From NCBI RefSeq assembly GCF_003762835.1, contig NZ_RJWA01000004.1, positions 124,001-188,000 of the forward strand: a DNA stretch of 64,000 bases, read 5' to 3'. The notes beneath the pieces are model-generated. The model searched no databases and was not told the origin of the DNA. It was given only the letters and a program-made list of their open reading frames with translations. Of this stretch, positions 1 to 9,454 are shown one piece after another (the first letter of the stretch is position 1; every line of letters begins with the position of its first letter). The DNA is from Micromonospora sp. HM5-17. GTDB taxonomy: Bacteria > Actinomycetota > Actinomycetes > Mycobacteriales > Micromonosporaceae. The position numbers and the translations under genes are program-made.

Positions 1-204
1 CGGGGTTGGGAGGTGGTCCGGCACGAGGGCGAGTTCGAGCCCCCGCCCCCGACCACCGACGACCTCGTGGCGCTCGCCGAGGCGGTCCGCGAGGCGGCCC
101 GCCCGGCGCCGCCCCGGCCACCGGAGAGCGCGGAGACCGACCCGCACGCCGGGCCCCAGACCGGCCGGCGTGGCCACCTTCGGGTCATCCCGCCGAGCTA
201 CTAG
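1..204 (+). CDS. 3' end of an unidentified protein (partial)
   Basis: An open frame enters from the left edge in frame 1 and stops at TAG 202-204, giving 67 residues of a C-terminus. The visible part starts GWEVVRHEGEFEPPPP and is Pro/Ala/Arg-rich with no motif I recognise; it ends in a short basic stretch (RRGHLRVIPPSY). Codon positions show the usual G/C third-base bias, so it looks like real coding sequence. A stem-loop follows at 228-251. Function unknown. Confidence 0.6.
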   Translation, partial: RGWEVVRHEGEFEPPPPTTDDLVALAEAVREAARPAPPRPPESAETDPHAGPQTGRRGHLRVIPPSY

Positions 205-227
205 CGCTCCGGCTGCTCTCGTCGCGC

Positions 228-251
228 CCGGGGCAGTGAGGGCTGCCCCGG
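228..251 (+). terminator. hairpin after the first partial gene
   Basis: Perfect 9-bp inverted repeat CCGGGGCAG / CTGCCCCGG with a 6-nt loop, 24 bp after the stop codon at 204. There is no U-tract, as is common for high-GC actinobacterial terminators. It separates the upstream gene from the polyamine transporter operon. Confidence 0.55.
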
Positions 252-484
252 CGCCTGCTGGGGTACGCCCCATTCGCCCCGATTCGCCGCGGTAGCCTCG
301 TCGCGTCCCACCGCCCGGCCCGGCCGACCGGCGTCCCGGTGGCCGCCGTCACGCCGATACCCGTTCGGGGATCCCCCGGGGTACATGCCACTATCTCCAC
401 CTGATCGGATCTCCCGCGACGCCTCCGGCCAGCGGGCCGACTCGCGTACCCACCCCGTCGGCACGACCTGCGAGGAGCCGCCCC

Positions 485-1675
485 ATGCGTACCCGTCCCC
501 GCCCCCTGCCGCCGCTGCCCCGGCGCACCCTGCTCCGCGGGGTGGCCGGCTCGGCGGCGCTGCTGGCCACCGGCGCCCTCCTCGGCTGCGGGACGAGGGG
601 CGCCCGGCAGACCGCGGCGAGCTGCGTCAGCGAGGACCTCTCCGGCACGGAGAAGAAGCTCGTCTTCTCCAACTGGCCCCAGTATCTCGACGTGGCCGAG
701 GACGACGCGTCGAGACGACCCACCCTGGAGGCGTTCCAGGCCCGCAGCGGCATCCAGGTGACGTACACCGAGGACATCAACGACAACAACGAGTTCTTCG
801 GCAAGATTCGGCCCCAGCTCGCCGCGTGCGAGCCGATCGGCCGGGACATCATCGTGCTCAGCGACTGGATGGCGGCCCGGATGATCGGGCTCGGCTGGGT
901 TCAGCGCCTCGACCCGGCCCGGATCCCGAACGTCGGCCGGAACCTGCTGCCCTCGCTGCGCGACCGGGGGTACGACCGGGACAACGTCTTCGCCATTCCG
1001 TGGCAGTGCGGCCTGGCGGGGCTCGCGTACAACGGGAAGGTGGCCAAGGAGGTCCGCACCGTCGACGAACTGCTCACCCGTCCCGACCTGAAGGGTCGGG
1101 TGACCGTGCTCAGCGAGATGCGCGACACGATCGGGCTGATCCTGGCGGCGAACGGGCACGACCCGTCGAACTTCACCGCGGCGCAGTTCGACGAGGCGCT
1201 GGCCACGCTCAAGCGGGCCGTCGACAGTGGACAGATCCGGCGCTTCACCGGCAACGACTACGCCCCGGAGCTGGCCAGGGGCGACATCGCCGCCTGCTTC
1301 GCCTGGTCGGGCGACGTCATCCAGCTCGCCGCCGAGGACGAGCGGATCCGGTTCGTGGCGCCGGAGTCGGGGGCGATGCTCTACTCCGACGACATGCTGG
1401 TGCCGAACCGGGCGACCCACCGGGCGCACGCCGAGGCGCTCATGGACTACTACTACGAGCCGGCGGTCGCCGCCCAGCTCGCGGCGTACGTCAACTACAT
1501 CTGCCCCGTGCAGGGCGCCCAGGCCGAGATGGAGAAGATCGCCCCGGAGCTGGCGAACAACCCGTTGATCTTCCCGGACGAGGCGCTACAGGCCCGGTCG
1601 AAGATGTTCATGACGCTCAGCGAGGCGCAGGAACGCGAGTACGAGTCGAAGTTCCAGCAGGTCATGGGGGGTTAG
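485..1675 (+). CDS. potD: polyamine-type ABC transporter substrate-binding lipoprotein
   Basis: Solute-binding protein of a spermidine/putrescine-type importer, 396 aa. The N-terminus carries a twin-arginine motif (RRTLLR from residue 13) followed by a hydrophobic stretch and a lipobox LLGC with Cys35, so it is probably Tat-exported and lipid-anchored. The mature part (FSNWPQYLD, then EDINDNNEFFGKI) is typical of the PotD/PotF periplasmic-binding fold. It is first in a four-gene operon; the ATPase start is 2 bp after its TAG. The family assignment is firm, but the exact ligand (spermidine, putrescine or another) cannot be read from the sequence. Confidence 0.88.
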   Translation: MRTRPRPLPPLPRRTLLRGVAGSAALLATGALLGCGTRGARQTAASCVSEDLSGTEKKLVFSNWPQYLDVAEDDASRRPTLEAFQARSGIQVTYTEDINDNNEFFGKIRPQLAACEPIGRDIIVLSDWMAARMIGLGWVQRLDPARIPNVGRNLLPSLRDRGYDRDNVFAIPWQCGLAGLAYNGKVAKEVRTVDELLTRPDLKGRVTVLSEMRDTIGLILAANGHDPSNFTAAQFDEALATLKRAVDSGQIRRFTGNDYAPELARGDIAACFAWSGDVIQLAAEDERIRFVAPESGAMLYSDDMLVPNRATHRAHAEALMDYYYEPAVAAQLAAYVNYICPVQGAQAEMEKIAPELANNPLIFPDEALQARSKMFMTLSEAQEREYESKFQQVMGG

Positions 1676-1677
1676 CG

Positions 1678-2844
1678 GTGGAGAGTGCGCAGCCGGGGGC
1701 GCGCCTGCGCCTGATCGAGCTGACCAAGCGGTTCGGCGGCGTCACCGCCGTGGACCAGCTCGACCTGACCGTGGCGGCGGGGACGTACTTCGCCCTGCTC
1801 GGGCCGTCGGGCTGCGGCAAGACCACCACGCTGCGGATGGTGGCCGGACTGGAGGAACCCACCCGGGGCCGGATCCTCCTCGACGAGGAGGAGATCACCG
1901 AGCTGCGGCCGTACCGGCGGCCGGTGAACACCGTCTTCCAGAGCTACGCGCTCTTCCCCCACCTGGACGTCTTCGAGAACGTCGCGTTCGGGCTGCGCCG
2001 GCGCGGCGTACCGGACGTGACCGAGCAGGTCCGGGCGATGCTGTCGCTGGTCCAGCTCGACGGCTACGACCGGCGCCGTCCCGCCCAGCTCTCCGGCGGG
2101 CAGCAGCAACGGGTGGCGCTGGCCCGGGCCCTGGTCAACCGTCCCCGGGTGCTGCTGCTCGACGAGCCGCTCGGCGCGCTGGACCTGACCCTGCGCCGCC
2201 GGATGCAGCTCGAACTGAAGCGGATCCAGACCGAGGTCGGGATCACCTTCGTCCACGTCACGCACGACCAGGAGGAGGCGATGACCCTGGCCGACACGGT
2301 CGCGGTGATGAACAACGGCCGGATCGAGCAGCTCGGCACCCCGGCCGAGCTGTACGAGTTTCCGGCCACCGCCTTCGTCGCCACCTTCCTCGGCCGCTCC
2401 AACCTGCTCTCCGGCACCGTTGTCGGGCGCGACGGCGACGACGTGCTGGTCGAGGCGTACGGCCAGCGCTTCTCGGTCCCGGTGATCCGGGCCCGCCGCA
2501 CCGCCGGCGCGGTGCTGCTCGGCATCCGGCCGGAGAAGCTGCGGCTGGTCGGGACGGTCGACGAGGTGCCGGCCGGGCACCAGGCGGTCGCCGGGATCGT
2601 CACCGACGCCGCCTACCTCGGAACCAGCACCCAGTACCTGATCCGGACCGGCTGGGGCGGCGAGTTCTCCGTCTTCGTCGCCGCCGACGGCGAGGCGCGG
2701 CCGGTTCCGGTCGGCGCGACGGTGGTGGCGCACTGGCACCCGCGGTACGCCTTCCTGCTCGACGGCGGGACGCCGGGCGGGACGCCGGCGGTGCCGGTCG
2801 ACCCGGCGGGCGCCGTACCGGCGAACGGCGTCGGGCCGCGATGA
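1678..2844 (+). CDS. potA: polyamine-type ABC transporter ATP-binding protein
   Basis: Cytoplasmic ATPase of the importer, 388 aa from GTG 1678, which is 2 bp after potD and in frame with a long upstream extension that has no PotA-like content. Walker A GPSGCGKT is at residues 42-49, the signature LSGGQQQR near 138, then Walker B LLLDEPLGALD and the switch histidine in VTHDQEEA. A C-terminal TOBE-type domain (IRPEKLRLVG onward) is usual for the PotA/CysA/MalK class. Its TGA overlaps the ATG of the first permease (ATGA at 2841-2844), implying translational coupling. Confidence 0.92.
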   Translation: MESAQPGARLRLIELTKRFGGVTAVDQLDLTVAAGTYFALLGPSGCGKTTTLRMVAGLEEPTRGRILLDEEEITELRPYRRPVNTVFQSYALFPHLDVFENVAFGLRRRGVPDVTEQVRAMLSLVQLDGYDRRRPAQLSGGQQQRVALARALVNRPRVLLLDEPLGALDLTLRRRMQLELKRIQTEVGITFVHVTHDQEEAMTLADTVAVMNNGRIEQLGTPAELYEFPATAFVATFLGRSNLLSGTVVGRDGDDVLVEAYGQRFSVPVIRARRTAGAVLLGIRPEKLRLVGTVDEVPAGHQAVAGIVTDAAYLGTSTQYLIRTGWGGEFSVFVAADGEARPVPVGATVVAHWHPRYAFLLDGGTPGGTPAVPVDPAGAVPANGVGPR

Positions 2845-3692
2845 GCGGCACCTACCGCCGGCTGCTGCCGTACCTGCTGGTCCTGCCCGGTGGGCTGTGG
2901 CTGGTGGTCTTCTTCCTGCTTCCGGCGGTCCAGCTCGTCGCGACCAGCCTCTACGACCCCGCCGGGTCGCTCGCCGACGGGTATGCGATGACCTGGGCAT
3001 TCGGCAATTACCCGGACGCGATCCGGGCGTACTGGGCCCACTTCGGGCGCTCCTTCGGGTACGCCGGGCTCGCCACCGCGCTGGCGCTGTTGCTCGGCTA
3101 CCCCCTGGCGTACGTCATCGCGCTGCGTGCCGGACGCTGGCAGCACCTGCTGCTGGTCTGCGTGGTCGCGCCGATGTTCACCAGCTTCCTGGTCCGGACG
3201 CTGGCCTGGAAGGCCATCCTCGCCGACACCGGACCGGTGGTCGGGCTGCTGCGCGAGGTGCACCTGCTCGCGCCGGACGGCCGGCTGCTCGCCTCGCCGG
3301 TGGCGGTGGTCACCAGCCTCACCTACGGCTACCTGCCGTTCATGGTGCTGCCGATCTACGCCAGCCTCCAGCGGCTGGACCGGCGGCTGCTGGAGGCGGC
3401 CCGCGACCTGAACGCCCGGCCCGCCCAGGTCTTCTGGACCGTCACGCTCCCACTGTCCCGGCCGGGGGTGGTCGCCGGGACGCTGCTCACCGTCATTCCG
3501 GCGAGCGGTGACTACATCAGCGCCGAACTGCTCGGGACGCCGCGCGACTACATGATCGGCAACGTCATCGACGCGGCGTTCCTGGTCCGGCTGGACTATC
3601 CGCAGGGAGCGGCGCTCTCCGTGCTCCTGCTGCTGGTGATCCTGGTGCTGACGATCGGCTATCTGCGCCGGGGCGCCGAGGAGGTGGGCTGA
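2841..3692 (+). CDS. potB: polyamine-type ABC transporter permease 1
   Basis: Integral membrane permease of 283 aa with about six hydrophobic segments, the first at residues 10-32. The EAA loop (LEAARDLNARPAQVFWTVTLPLSRPG), which docks on the ATPase, lies near residues 180-205. It overlaps the ATPase gene by 4 bp and the next permease by 1 bp. Order and length fit PotB/PotH. Confidence 0.9.
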   Translation: MSGTYRRLLPYLLVLPGGLWLVVFFLLPAVQLVATSLYDPAGSLADGYAMTWAFGNYPDAIRAYWAHFGRSFGYAGLATALALLLGYPLAYVIALRAGRWQHLLLVCVVAPMFTSFLVRTLAWKAILADTGPVVGLLREVHLLAPDGRLLASPVAVVTSLTYGYLPFMVLPIYASLQRLDRRLLEAARDLNARPAQVFWTVTLPLSRPGVVAGTLLTVIPASGDYISAELLGTPRDYMIGNVIDAAFLVRLDYPQGAALSVLLLLVILVLTIGYLRRGAEEVG

Positions 3693-4555
3693 TGGCGAGG
3701 CGCCTCTGGCGCCGGGTCGCCGACCACTGGGTGCTGGCGGCCGCCGCGCTCGTCCTCGGCTACCTGCTGCTGCCGGTCGTGGTGGTCGCCGGCCTCTCGG
3801 TCAACCGGCCGTCGAGCCGGTTGTCGTACGACTTTCACGAGGCCACCCTCGACAACTGGCGCGACCCCTGTGCCGCCCCCGGGATGTGCGCCGCGCTGCT
3901 GCGCAGCGTGCAGATCGGGTTCCTCGCCACCGCGATCTCGACCGTGCTCGGCACGCTGCTCGCCTTCGCCCTGGTCCGGTACCGGTTCCGCGGCCGGACC
4001 GCGCTCAACCTCCTGGTCCTGGCCCCGATGGCGACCCCGGAGGTGGTGCTCGGCACCTCGCTGCTCGCCCTGCTGGTCGCCGCCGGGGTGCCGCAGGGAT
4101 TCTGGACCGTGGTGATCGCGCACGTCATGTTCTGCGTCTCGTTCGTGGTGGTGACGGTCCGGGCCCGGCTGTCCGGGATGGACCGGCGGCTGGAGGAGGC
4201 GGCACTCGACCTCTACGCGAGCGAGTGGCAGGCGTTCTGCCGGGTGACCCTGCCGATGGCGCTGCCGGGGATCGTCGCCGCCGCCCTGCTCTCCTTCTCG
4301 CTCTCGTTCGACGACTTCGTCGTCACGAACTTCACCTCGGGCACCACCGTCACGTTTCCGATGTACGTCTGGGGCGCCAACCAGCGCGGCATCCCGCCCC
4401 AGGTCAACGTCGTCGGTACCGCCATGTTCGCCGTCGCGCTGCTGCTCATGGCGGCGGTACGGCTCCGCGGACGCCGTGCCCGGCAGCCGGCCCCGCCGTC
4501 GCGCGGCGACGCCGGGGCCGCGTCGGAGCGGCCGGTGTCGGCCGAGGTCGGGTGA
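3692..4555 (+). CDS. potC: polyamine-type ABC transporter permease 2
   Basis: Second permease, 287 aa, PotC/PotI type. Six hydrophobic segments are visible. The EAA loop is LEEAALDLYASEWQAFCRVTLP near residues 168-190, followed by the SFSLSFDDFVVTNF segment typical of PotC. The last ~30 residues are a soluble Arg/Pro/Ala tail. ATG 3692 shares one base with the TGA of the previous gene. This closes the four-gene importer operon; a convergent oxidoreductase follows after 120 bp. Confidence 0.9.
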   Translation: MARRLWRRVADHWVLAAAALVLGYLLLPVVVVAGLSVNRPSSRLSYDFHEATLDNWRDPCAAPGMCAALLRSVQIGFLATAISTVLGTLLAFALVRYRFRGRTALNLLVLAPMATPEVVLGTSLLALLVAAGVPQGFWTVVIAHVMFCVSFVVVTVRARLSGMDRRLEEAALDLYASEWQAFCRVTLPMALPGIVAAALLSFSLSFDDFVVTNFTSGTTVTFPMYVWGANQRGIPPQVNVVGTAMFAVALLLMAAVRLRGRRARQPAPPSRGDAGAASERPVSAEVG

Positions 4556-4675
4556 GGCGGCGGACCCAGGAGACGGCCGCCCGGGCCCGTACCCGGCCAT
4601 TCCGCGGTCCGCGCCGGGACCCGGCGGTCAACCGCCCGCGGGCCCGGCTGTCGTGTCGGCACCGGCGCGCACCCG

Positions 4676-5563
4676 CTACCGGGTACCCGGTGCGACCATC
4701 GCCGCGAGTGAGGTCCGGGCAAGGTCGGTGCTGCTGGTGTAGTCGGTCCTCCGGCTGACGTCGGCCCAGGCGGTGGTCTCCTCGGCACGGGCCCGCGCCG
4801 CCTGCTCGGCGAGCTGGACCGCGTCGGACCCGAGCAGCAGCCGCAGCGGCGGCGCCGGCACGTCGACGAGGTCGACCATGAGCTTCGCGGCCCGGGCCGG
4901 ATCCCCGGCCTGCTTGCCGTCCATCTCGCGCCGGAAGGCGTGCATCCGGCCGACCGTCTGCCGGTAGTCCTCGCCGACCTCGGCCATCCGCATCGAGGCG
5001 CCGCCCCAGTCGGTACGGAAGGCGCCGGGCTCGACGATGGTGACCCGGATGCCGAACGGCTTGACCTCGTTGGCCAGCACTTCCGAGAAGCCCTCCACCG
5101 CGAACTTGGCCGACTGGTACGCGGCCAGCCCCGGGGTGCCGCCGACCCGCCCCCCGACCGAGGAGATCTGGAGGAAGTACCCGGAGCGCTGGCTCCGCAG
5201 CCGTGGCAGCGCCGCCTTTGTCACGTTCACGACACCGAAGAAGTTCGTCTCCACCTGCGCCCGGAAGTCGTCGTCCGGGGTCTCCTCGATCGGCGCGCTG
5301 TTGGCGTACCCGGCGTTGTTGACGACGACGTCGAGCCGGCCGAAGGTCTCGACCGCCGCCTCGACCGCCCTCCGCGCGGCCACCGGATCGGTGACGTCGA
5401 GCGGGAACGGCCGTACCCGGTCGCCGTGCTGCTGGACCAGCTCGGCCAGCCGGTCGGGATTCCGGGCGGTGGCGAGGAGGTTGTCGCCCCGGGCGAGGAT
5501 CTCCCGACACAGCTCCCAGCCCAGACCCCGCGAGCCACCGGTGACGAGCCATGTCCTGGCCAT
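4676..5563 (-). CDS. short-chain dehydrogenase/reductase
   Basis: Classical SDR of 295 aa, slightly longer than the 250-aa core. The N-terminal cofactor motif TGGSRGLG (residues 8-15) and NNAG (82-85) define the Rossmann fold, and the catalytic set is Ser135, Tyr149 and Lys153 (ISS...AYQSAK). The ATARNP stretch after the second strand, with a basic residue, suggests NADP(H) preference (inference). The long C-terminus resembles actinobacterial SDRs annotated only as oxidoreductases; the substrate is unknown. It is convergent with the polyamine operon and monocistronic, with 345 bp to the divergent efflux operon. Confidence 0.85.
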   Translation of the reverse strand: MARTWLVTGGSRGLGWELCREILARGDNLLATARNPDRLAELVQQHGDRVRPFPLDVTDPVAARRAVEAAVETFGRLDVVVNNAGYANSAPIEETPDDDFRAQVETNFFGVVNVTKAALPRLRSQRSGYFLQISSVGGRVGGTPGLAAYQSAKFAVEGFSEVLANEVKPFGIRVTIVEPGAFRTDWGGASMRMAEVGEDYRQTVGRMHAFRREMDGKQAGDPARAAKLMVDLVDVPAPPLRLLLGSDAVQLAEQAARARAEETTAWADVSRRTDYTSSTDLARTSLAAMVAPGTR

Positions 5564-5908
5564 GCTGCTTCCCCTTCCGAATCACCCGGCTCGACTCTGC
5601 TACGCCGGGGGCCGCCGACCCGCCGGAACCGAGCCGTTCACCCGGGTGGGCTACGTCCGGACGCGGCGTGCCGGGCCGACCGCCGGTGGGGCTGCGGCCG
5701 GGCCGGAGGCGGCGCCAGCCTCGATCCACGGGGCGGCGATCCGGTCGGCGGCACCGACGGAGCCCCGGTCGGGTCGCCCGGCCACGCCGGAGCACCCCGC
5801 CCTGACCTGCCCCCGGCCGGGCCGACCGCCGGTCTCGGCGCGGTGTATCAGCGGCGTTAACACGCGTGTTCACGGTCGTGCAACGCCTCGGTTGCCACGC
5901 TGTGCGAC
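5564..5908. other. divergent intergenic region (345 bp)
   Basis: Non-coding gap between the SDR gene (minus) and the lipoprotein/efflux operon (plus). Apart from the conserved 40-bp element at 5845-5884, I see no gene, RNA or further repeat. Open frames crossing it are compositional shadows. Confidence 0.6.
5845..5884 (+). promoter_or_regulatory. 40-bp conserved element, copy A (candidate response-regulator box)
   Basis: Reads GTATCAGCG-N2-GTTAAC-N6-GTTCAC-N5-TGCAAC and ends 24 bp before the lipoprotein start codon. The same element with identical spacing occurs at 13359-13398 upstream of the response regulator gene (31 of 40 bases identical). The GTTAAC/GTTCAC pair, 12 bp start to start, is the kind of direct repeat bound by OmpR/PhoB-type regulators. 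That the 12682-13335 regulator binds here is inference. Confidence 0.6.
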
Positions 5909-6397
5909 ATGAAGAGAACGATGCGTCTGGTGGCGGCGGCCGCGTTCGTCGTGGCCCTCGCCGCCTGTCAGGACAGCGGCTCGGAGAGCCCGGGTGGCAC
6001 CCCGGCCGCCGAGAGCAGCACGATTCCCAGCGACATGGCCGTGAAATTCGCGCAGTGCATGCGCGAGAACGGCGTCGACGTGGCCGACCCCCGGCCGGGG
6101 CAGCCGCTGATCATCAAGGGCGACCAGGGCGACACCGCCAAGATCCAGGCCGCCCAGGAGGCCTGCAAGGAGTTCGCGCCGCCGCAGGAGGGGGGTGGCC
6201 CGCAGTCGGCCGACGACCTCGACCGGCAGGCCAAGCTCGCCGCGTGCCTGCGTCAGCGCGGCGTGGACGTCGCCGATCCGCAGCCGGGCCAGCCGCTGCG
6301 GGTCGAGGGCCGCCGCGAGAACGAGGCGGAGACCCAGCGCGCCATGCAGGAGTGCCAGCGCGAGGTCGGTGCCCCGCCGCCGTCGAGGATCGGGTGA
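5909..6397 (+). CDS. secreted lipoprotein with duplicated two-cysteine motif
   Basis: 162 aa, exported by a Sec lipoprotein signal (hydrophobic VAAAAFVVALAAC, lipidated Cys20). The mature protein is two copies of a ~45-residue unit: an initial Cys (AQCMRENGVDVADP / AACLRQRGVDVADP), the block PGQPL, and a terminal Cys (QEACKEF / MQECQRE). Each repeat probably forms its own disulfide or small ligand pocket (inference). It is the first gene of an operon with an adaptor and a MacB-like ABC pair; its TGA overlaps the next GTG. Such small lipoproteins accompany MacB-like systems in actinobacteria, but I know of no assigned biochemical role. Confidence 0.8.
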   Translation: MKRTMRLVAAAAFVVALAACQDSGSESPGGTPAAESSTIPSDMAVKFAQCMRENGVDVADPRPGQPLIIKGDQGDTAKIQAAQEACKEFAPPQEGGGPQSADDLDRQAKLAACLRQRGVDVADPQPGQPLRVEGRRENEAETQRAMQECQREVGAPPPSRIG

Positions 6398-7476
6398 TCA
6401 GGGTGCGCATCAGGGTCGTGGCGGGCGCGGCCTGCGTCCTTGCCGTCGGTGCCGGAATCGGCGCCGTGGCGTTGTCCCGGGGCTCCGGCGAGGCCGCCAC
6501 CGCGGCGGAGGCCCCGGGCGCCACGGCCGAGGTCGTCCGTACCGACCTGGTCAGCCGTACGGACGTCGACGGCACGCTGAGCTACGCCGACTCGTACACC
6601 GTCACCACGTCCCGCGGCGGTCGGATCACCTGGCTGCCGGACGTCGGCGATGTGATCAAGCGCGGCAAGCGGGTGTACGAGGTGGACGGCAAGCCGGTCC
6701 CGCTGTTCCACGGCGACACTCCACTGTGGCGGAAGCTCTACTACGGGGTCTCGGACGGCAAGGACGTCCGGGTGCTGGAGCGCAACCTCAAGGCGCTCGG
6801 CTACGGCGACGACCTCACGGTGGACACCACGTTCACCTGGGCCACGGCCGAGGCGGTCGAGGAGTGGCAGGAGGATCTCGGGCTGGACGAGACCGGCCGG
6901 GTCTCCCCGGAGGACGTCGTCGTCGAACCGGGCGACCTGCGGGTCTCGGCGCTGCGGACGGCGCTCGGTGGCACCGCCCGGGGCGAGGTGCTCACCGCCA
7001 CCGGCACGACCCGGCAGGTCACCGTGAACCTGCCGGTCACCCAGCAGGAACTGGCGAAGGTCGGCGACCAGGTCCGGGTGCGGTTGCCGGGTGGCACGAC
7101 CACGACCGGGAAGATCACCGAGCTGGGCACCACCGCCAGCGCCGGCTCGGAGAACGGCGGCCAGGCCCAGACCGGTGAGGGGACCGAGACGGCGACCATC
7201 CCGGTGTACATCACGCTGACCGATCCGTCCGCCGCGGGGCGCCTGGACGGAGCCCCGGTGACGGTCGGCTTCACCAGCGCCACCCGCAAGAACGTCCTGG
7301 CGGTGCCGGTCACGGCGCTGCTGGCCGAGGCGGACGGCAGCTACGCGGTCGAGGTCGTCGACGGCGAGCGGACCCGGCGGGTGCCGGTCGAGGTCGGCAG
7401 CTTTGCGGACAGCCTGGTGGAGGTCTCCGGGCCCGGCCTGGAGGCCGGGATGCGGGTGGAGGTGCCCGGGTCGTGA
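6394..7476 (+). CDS. efflux membrane adaptor with peptidoglycan-binding-like domain
   Basis: 360 aa from GTG 6394, chosen because GAGG lies 5 nt upstream and GTGA overlaps the previous stop. One N-terminal membrane anchor ([20 protein letters not shown]), then a split biotinyl-lipoyl-like/barrel adaptor interrupted by a putative peptidoglycan-binding segment ([28 protein letters not shown]). The C-terminal half ([11 protein letters not shown]...[21 protein letters not shown]) matches HlyD/MacA-type adaptors. It probably links the MacB-like permease to the cell wall. Overlap with the ATPase gene (GTGA) indicates co-translation. Confidence 0.8.
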   Translation: MIRVRIRVVAGAACVLAVGAGIGAVALSRGSGEAATAAEAPGATAEVVRTDLVSRTDVDGTLSYADSYTVTTSRGGRITWLPDVGDVIKRGKRVYEVDGKPVPLFHGDTPLWRKLYYGVSDGKDVRVLERNLKALGYGDDLTVDTTFTWATAEAVEEWQEDLGLDETGRVSPEDVVVEPGDLRVSALRTALGGTARGEVLTATGTTRQVTVNLPVTQQELAKVGDQVRVRLPGGTTTTGKITELGTTASAGSENGGQAQTGEGTETATIPVYITLTDPSAAGRLDGAPVTVGFTSATRKNVLAVPVTALLAEADGSYAVEVVDGERTRRVPVEVGSFADSLVEVSGPGLEAGMRVEVPGS

Positions 7477-8183
7477 CCGAGACGCCCGTTGCGGCCTTGG
7501 AGGCCGTCACCAAGACCTATCCCGGCGGTGTACAGGCGCTGCGTACGGTGTCTCTCACGGTGATGCCCGGGGAACTGGTCGCCATCTGCGGACCGTCCGG
7601 TTCGGGCAAGTCCACCCTGCTCCACCTGATGGGGGCCCTGGACCGGCCCACCAGCGGTCGGGTGCTGATCCAGGGGCACGACGTCGCCACGCTGCCGGAC
7701 CGGCGGCTGGCGGCGGTGCGGGCCCGGTGGATCGGCTTCGTGTTCCAGCAGTTCTTCCTCACCGCGCACATGTCCGCCCTGGACAACGTGGCGAACGGAC
7801 TGCTCTACCACGGCATACCCGCCCGGCAACGGCGGGAGCGGGCCCGTGCCGCCCTGGAGCAGGTGGGCCTGGGCCACCGCGTCCACCACCGTCCGGCGGA
7901 GATGTCGGGCGGCGAGCGGCAGCGGGTCGCGGTGGCCCGGGCGGTGGTCGCCCGACCCGCGCTGCTGTTGGCGGACGAGCCGACCGGAAACCTCGACTCG
8001 GAGTCCGGGGAGGCGGTGGTGCGGTTGCTCACCGAACTCAACCAGGCCGGTACCACCATCGTGGTGATCACCCACAACGTGGAGCTGGCCGAGGCGCTGC
8101 CGCGCCGGGTCGACATCCTCGACGGGCGGATCCGGGCCGACTCCCGGGAGACCGGTTCCCGAGAGGCGGTGGCGGCCGCATGA
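7473..8183 (+). CDS. MacB/LolD-type ABC transporter ATP-binding protein
   Basis: 236 aa, the usual length for a stand-alone LolD/MacB ATPase. Walker [10 protein letters not shown], signature MSGGERQR, Walker [13 protein letters not shown] (the TGNLD form is characteristic of the LolD/MacB/FtsE branch) and switch His in VITHN. GTG 7473 overlaps the adaptor's TGA, and the TGA at 8181-8183 overlaps the permease ATG. It powers the permease at 8180 in export or mechanotransmission; the substrate is unknown. Confidence 0.9.
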   Translation: MTETPVAALEAVTKTYPGGVQALRTVSLTVMPGELVAICGPSGSGKSTLLHLMGALDRPTSGRVLIQGHDVATLPDRRLAAVRARWIGFVFQQFFLTAHMSALDNVANGLLYHGIPARQRRERARAALEQVGLGHRVHHRPAEMSGGERQRVAVARAVVARPALLLADEPTGNLDSESGEAVVRLLTELNQAGTTIVVITHNVELAEALPRRVDILDGRIRADSRETGSREAVAAA

Positions 8184-9376
8184 CCCCGCTTCCGCCACCG
8201 ACCCGCCTCCACGGCCGGGACATGGCCGCGGTCGGCCTGACCGGGCTCCGGGGCCGGCCGATGCGGGCGGCGCTGTCCGCGCTCGGCATCGCCATCGGCA
8301 TCGCCGCCATGGTGGCGGTGCTCGGAATCAGCACCGCCAGCCGGGCCGGGCTGATGAACGAGATCAGTCAGCTCGGCACGAACCTGCTCACCGTAACGCC
8401 CGGGCAGTCGCTCTTCGGCGAAGACGCCAAGCTGCCGACCGAGGCCCCCGGGATGATCTCCCGGATCCCCGGGGTGACCTCGGTCTCGGCGGTCGGGCAG
8501 ATCTCGGGGGCGAGCGTACGCCGGACCGACAGGATCGACGTCAGTCAGACCAACGGCATCGCCGTCCAGGCGACCCAGCTCGACCTGCTGGAGAACCTTG
8601 GCGGCACGATGCGCTCCGGCACCTGGCTCAACGCGGGCACCAGCCTATACCCGGCCGTGGTGCTGGGGGCGGTGGCCGCCCACCGCCTCGGCATCGACGG
8701 GCCGGGGGAGTACGTCTACATCGCGGGCCGCTGGTTCACGGTGCTGGGCGTGATCAACCCGCTGGTGCTCGCCCCGGAGATCGACCGGTCCGCGTTGGTC
8801 GGCTGGGAGGCCGCCGAGGAACTGCTCGGCTTCGACGGACATCCGACGACGATCTACGAACGGTCGACCGACGAGTCGGTCGCCGACGTACGGGCGGTGC
8901 TGGCGGCCACGGCGAACCCGGAGAACCCCGAGCAGGTCACGATCAGCCGGCCCTCCGACGCCCTGACCGCGCAGTTGGCCGCCGCCTCGGCGTTCAACTC
9001 GCTGTTCCTCGGCCTCGGTGCGGTGGCCCTGTTGGTGGGGGGTGTCGGGATCGCCAACATCATGGTGATCTCGGTGCTGGAGCGCCGGCAGGAGATCGGG
9101 TTGCGGCGGGCGCTCGGCGCGACCCGGGGGCACATCCGGCTCCAGTTCCTGACCGAGTCGGTGCTGTTGTCGATGATCGGCGGGGTGACCGGGGTCGTGC
9201 TGGGTCTGGCGGTCACGCTCGGGTACGCGTTCTACCGGGACTGGCCGTCCGTCCTGCCCACCCAGGCACTGGTCGGTGGCGTTCTCGCCGCCGTCGTGGT
9301 CGGCGCGGTCGCCGGGCTGTACCCGGCACGTCGGGCCGCGCGTCTGGCCCCGACCCAGGCGCTCTCCACCGGCTGA
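8180..9376 (+). CDS. MacB-type ABC transporter permease
   Basis: 398 aa. One N-terminal membrane helix ([21 protein letters not shown]) precedes a ~220-residue extracytoplasmic MacB_PCD-like domain ([23 protein letters not shown] style start). Three C-terminal helices form the FtsX domain ([29 protein letters not shown]). This 1+3 topology is that of MacB-type mechanotransmission permeases. It is last in the 5909-9376 operon and is followed directly by two hairpins. Confidence 0.88.
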   Translation: MTPLPPPTRLHGRDMAAVGLTGLRGRPMRAALSALGIAIGIAAMVAVLGISTASRAGLMNEISQLGTNLLTVTPGQSLFGEDAKLPTEAPGMISRIPGVTSVSAVGQISGASVRRTDRIDVSQTNGIAVQATQLDLLENLGGTMRSGTWLNAGTSLYPAVVLGAVAAHRLGIDGPGEYVYIAGRWFTVLGVINPLVLAPEIDRSALVGWEAAEELLGFDGHPTTIYERSTDESVADVRAVLAATANPENPEQVTISRPSDALTAQLAAASAFNSLFLGLGAVALLVGGVGIANIMVISVLERRQEIGLRRALGATRGHIRLQFLTESVLLSMIGGVTGVVLGLAVTLGYAFYRDWPSVLPTQALVGGVLAAVVVGAVAGLYPARRAARLAPTQALSTG

Positions 9377-9378
9377 AG

Positions 9379-9407
9379 GTCCGGGCCGCCGGCCCGGCGG
9401 CCCGGAC
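9379..9407 (+). terminator. terminator hairpin 1 after the efflux operon
   Basis: Perfect 13-bp stem GTCCGGGCCGCCG / CGGCGGCCCGGAC with a 3-nt loop, starting 2 bp after the permease stop. No U-tract. Confidence 0.75.
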
Positions 9408-9420
9408 CCCCGACCACCGT

Positions 9421-9454
9421 CGGGGCCGGAACCGTACCCGCGGTTCCGGCCCCG
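9421..9454 (+). terminator. terminator hairpin 2 after the efflux operon
   Basis: Perfect 14-bp stem CGGGGCCGGAACCG / CGGTTCCGGCCCCG with a 6-nt loop, followed by the T-rich GTTTGGTTTG. With the hairpin at 9379 it forms a double terminator insulating the biosynthetic gene at 9826. Confidence 0.8.

Noticed and set aside
5651-5873. Similar N-termini MNTRVNAADT and MNARVNSADT of minus-strand frames starting at 5873 and 13387
   Set aside because: The similarity only reflects the shared 40-bp DNA element; the frames run into unrelated sequence without support.
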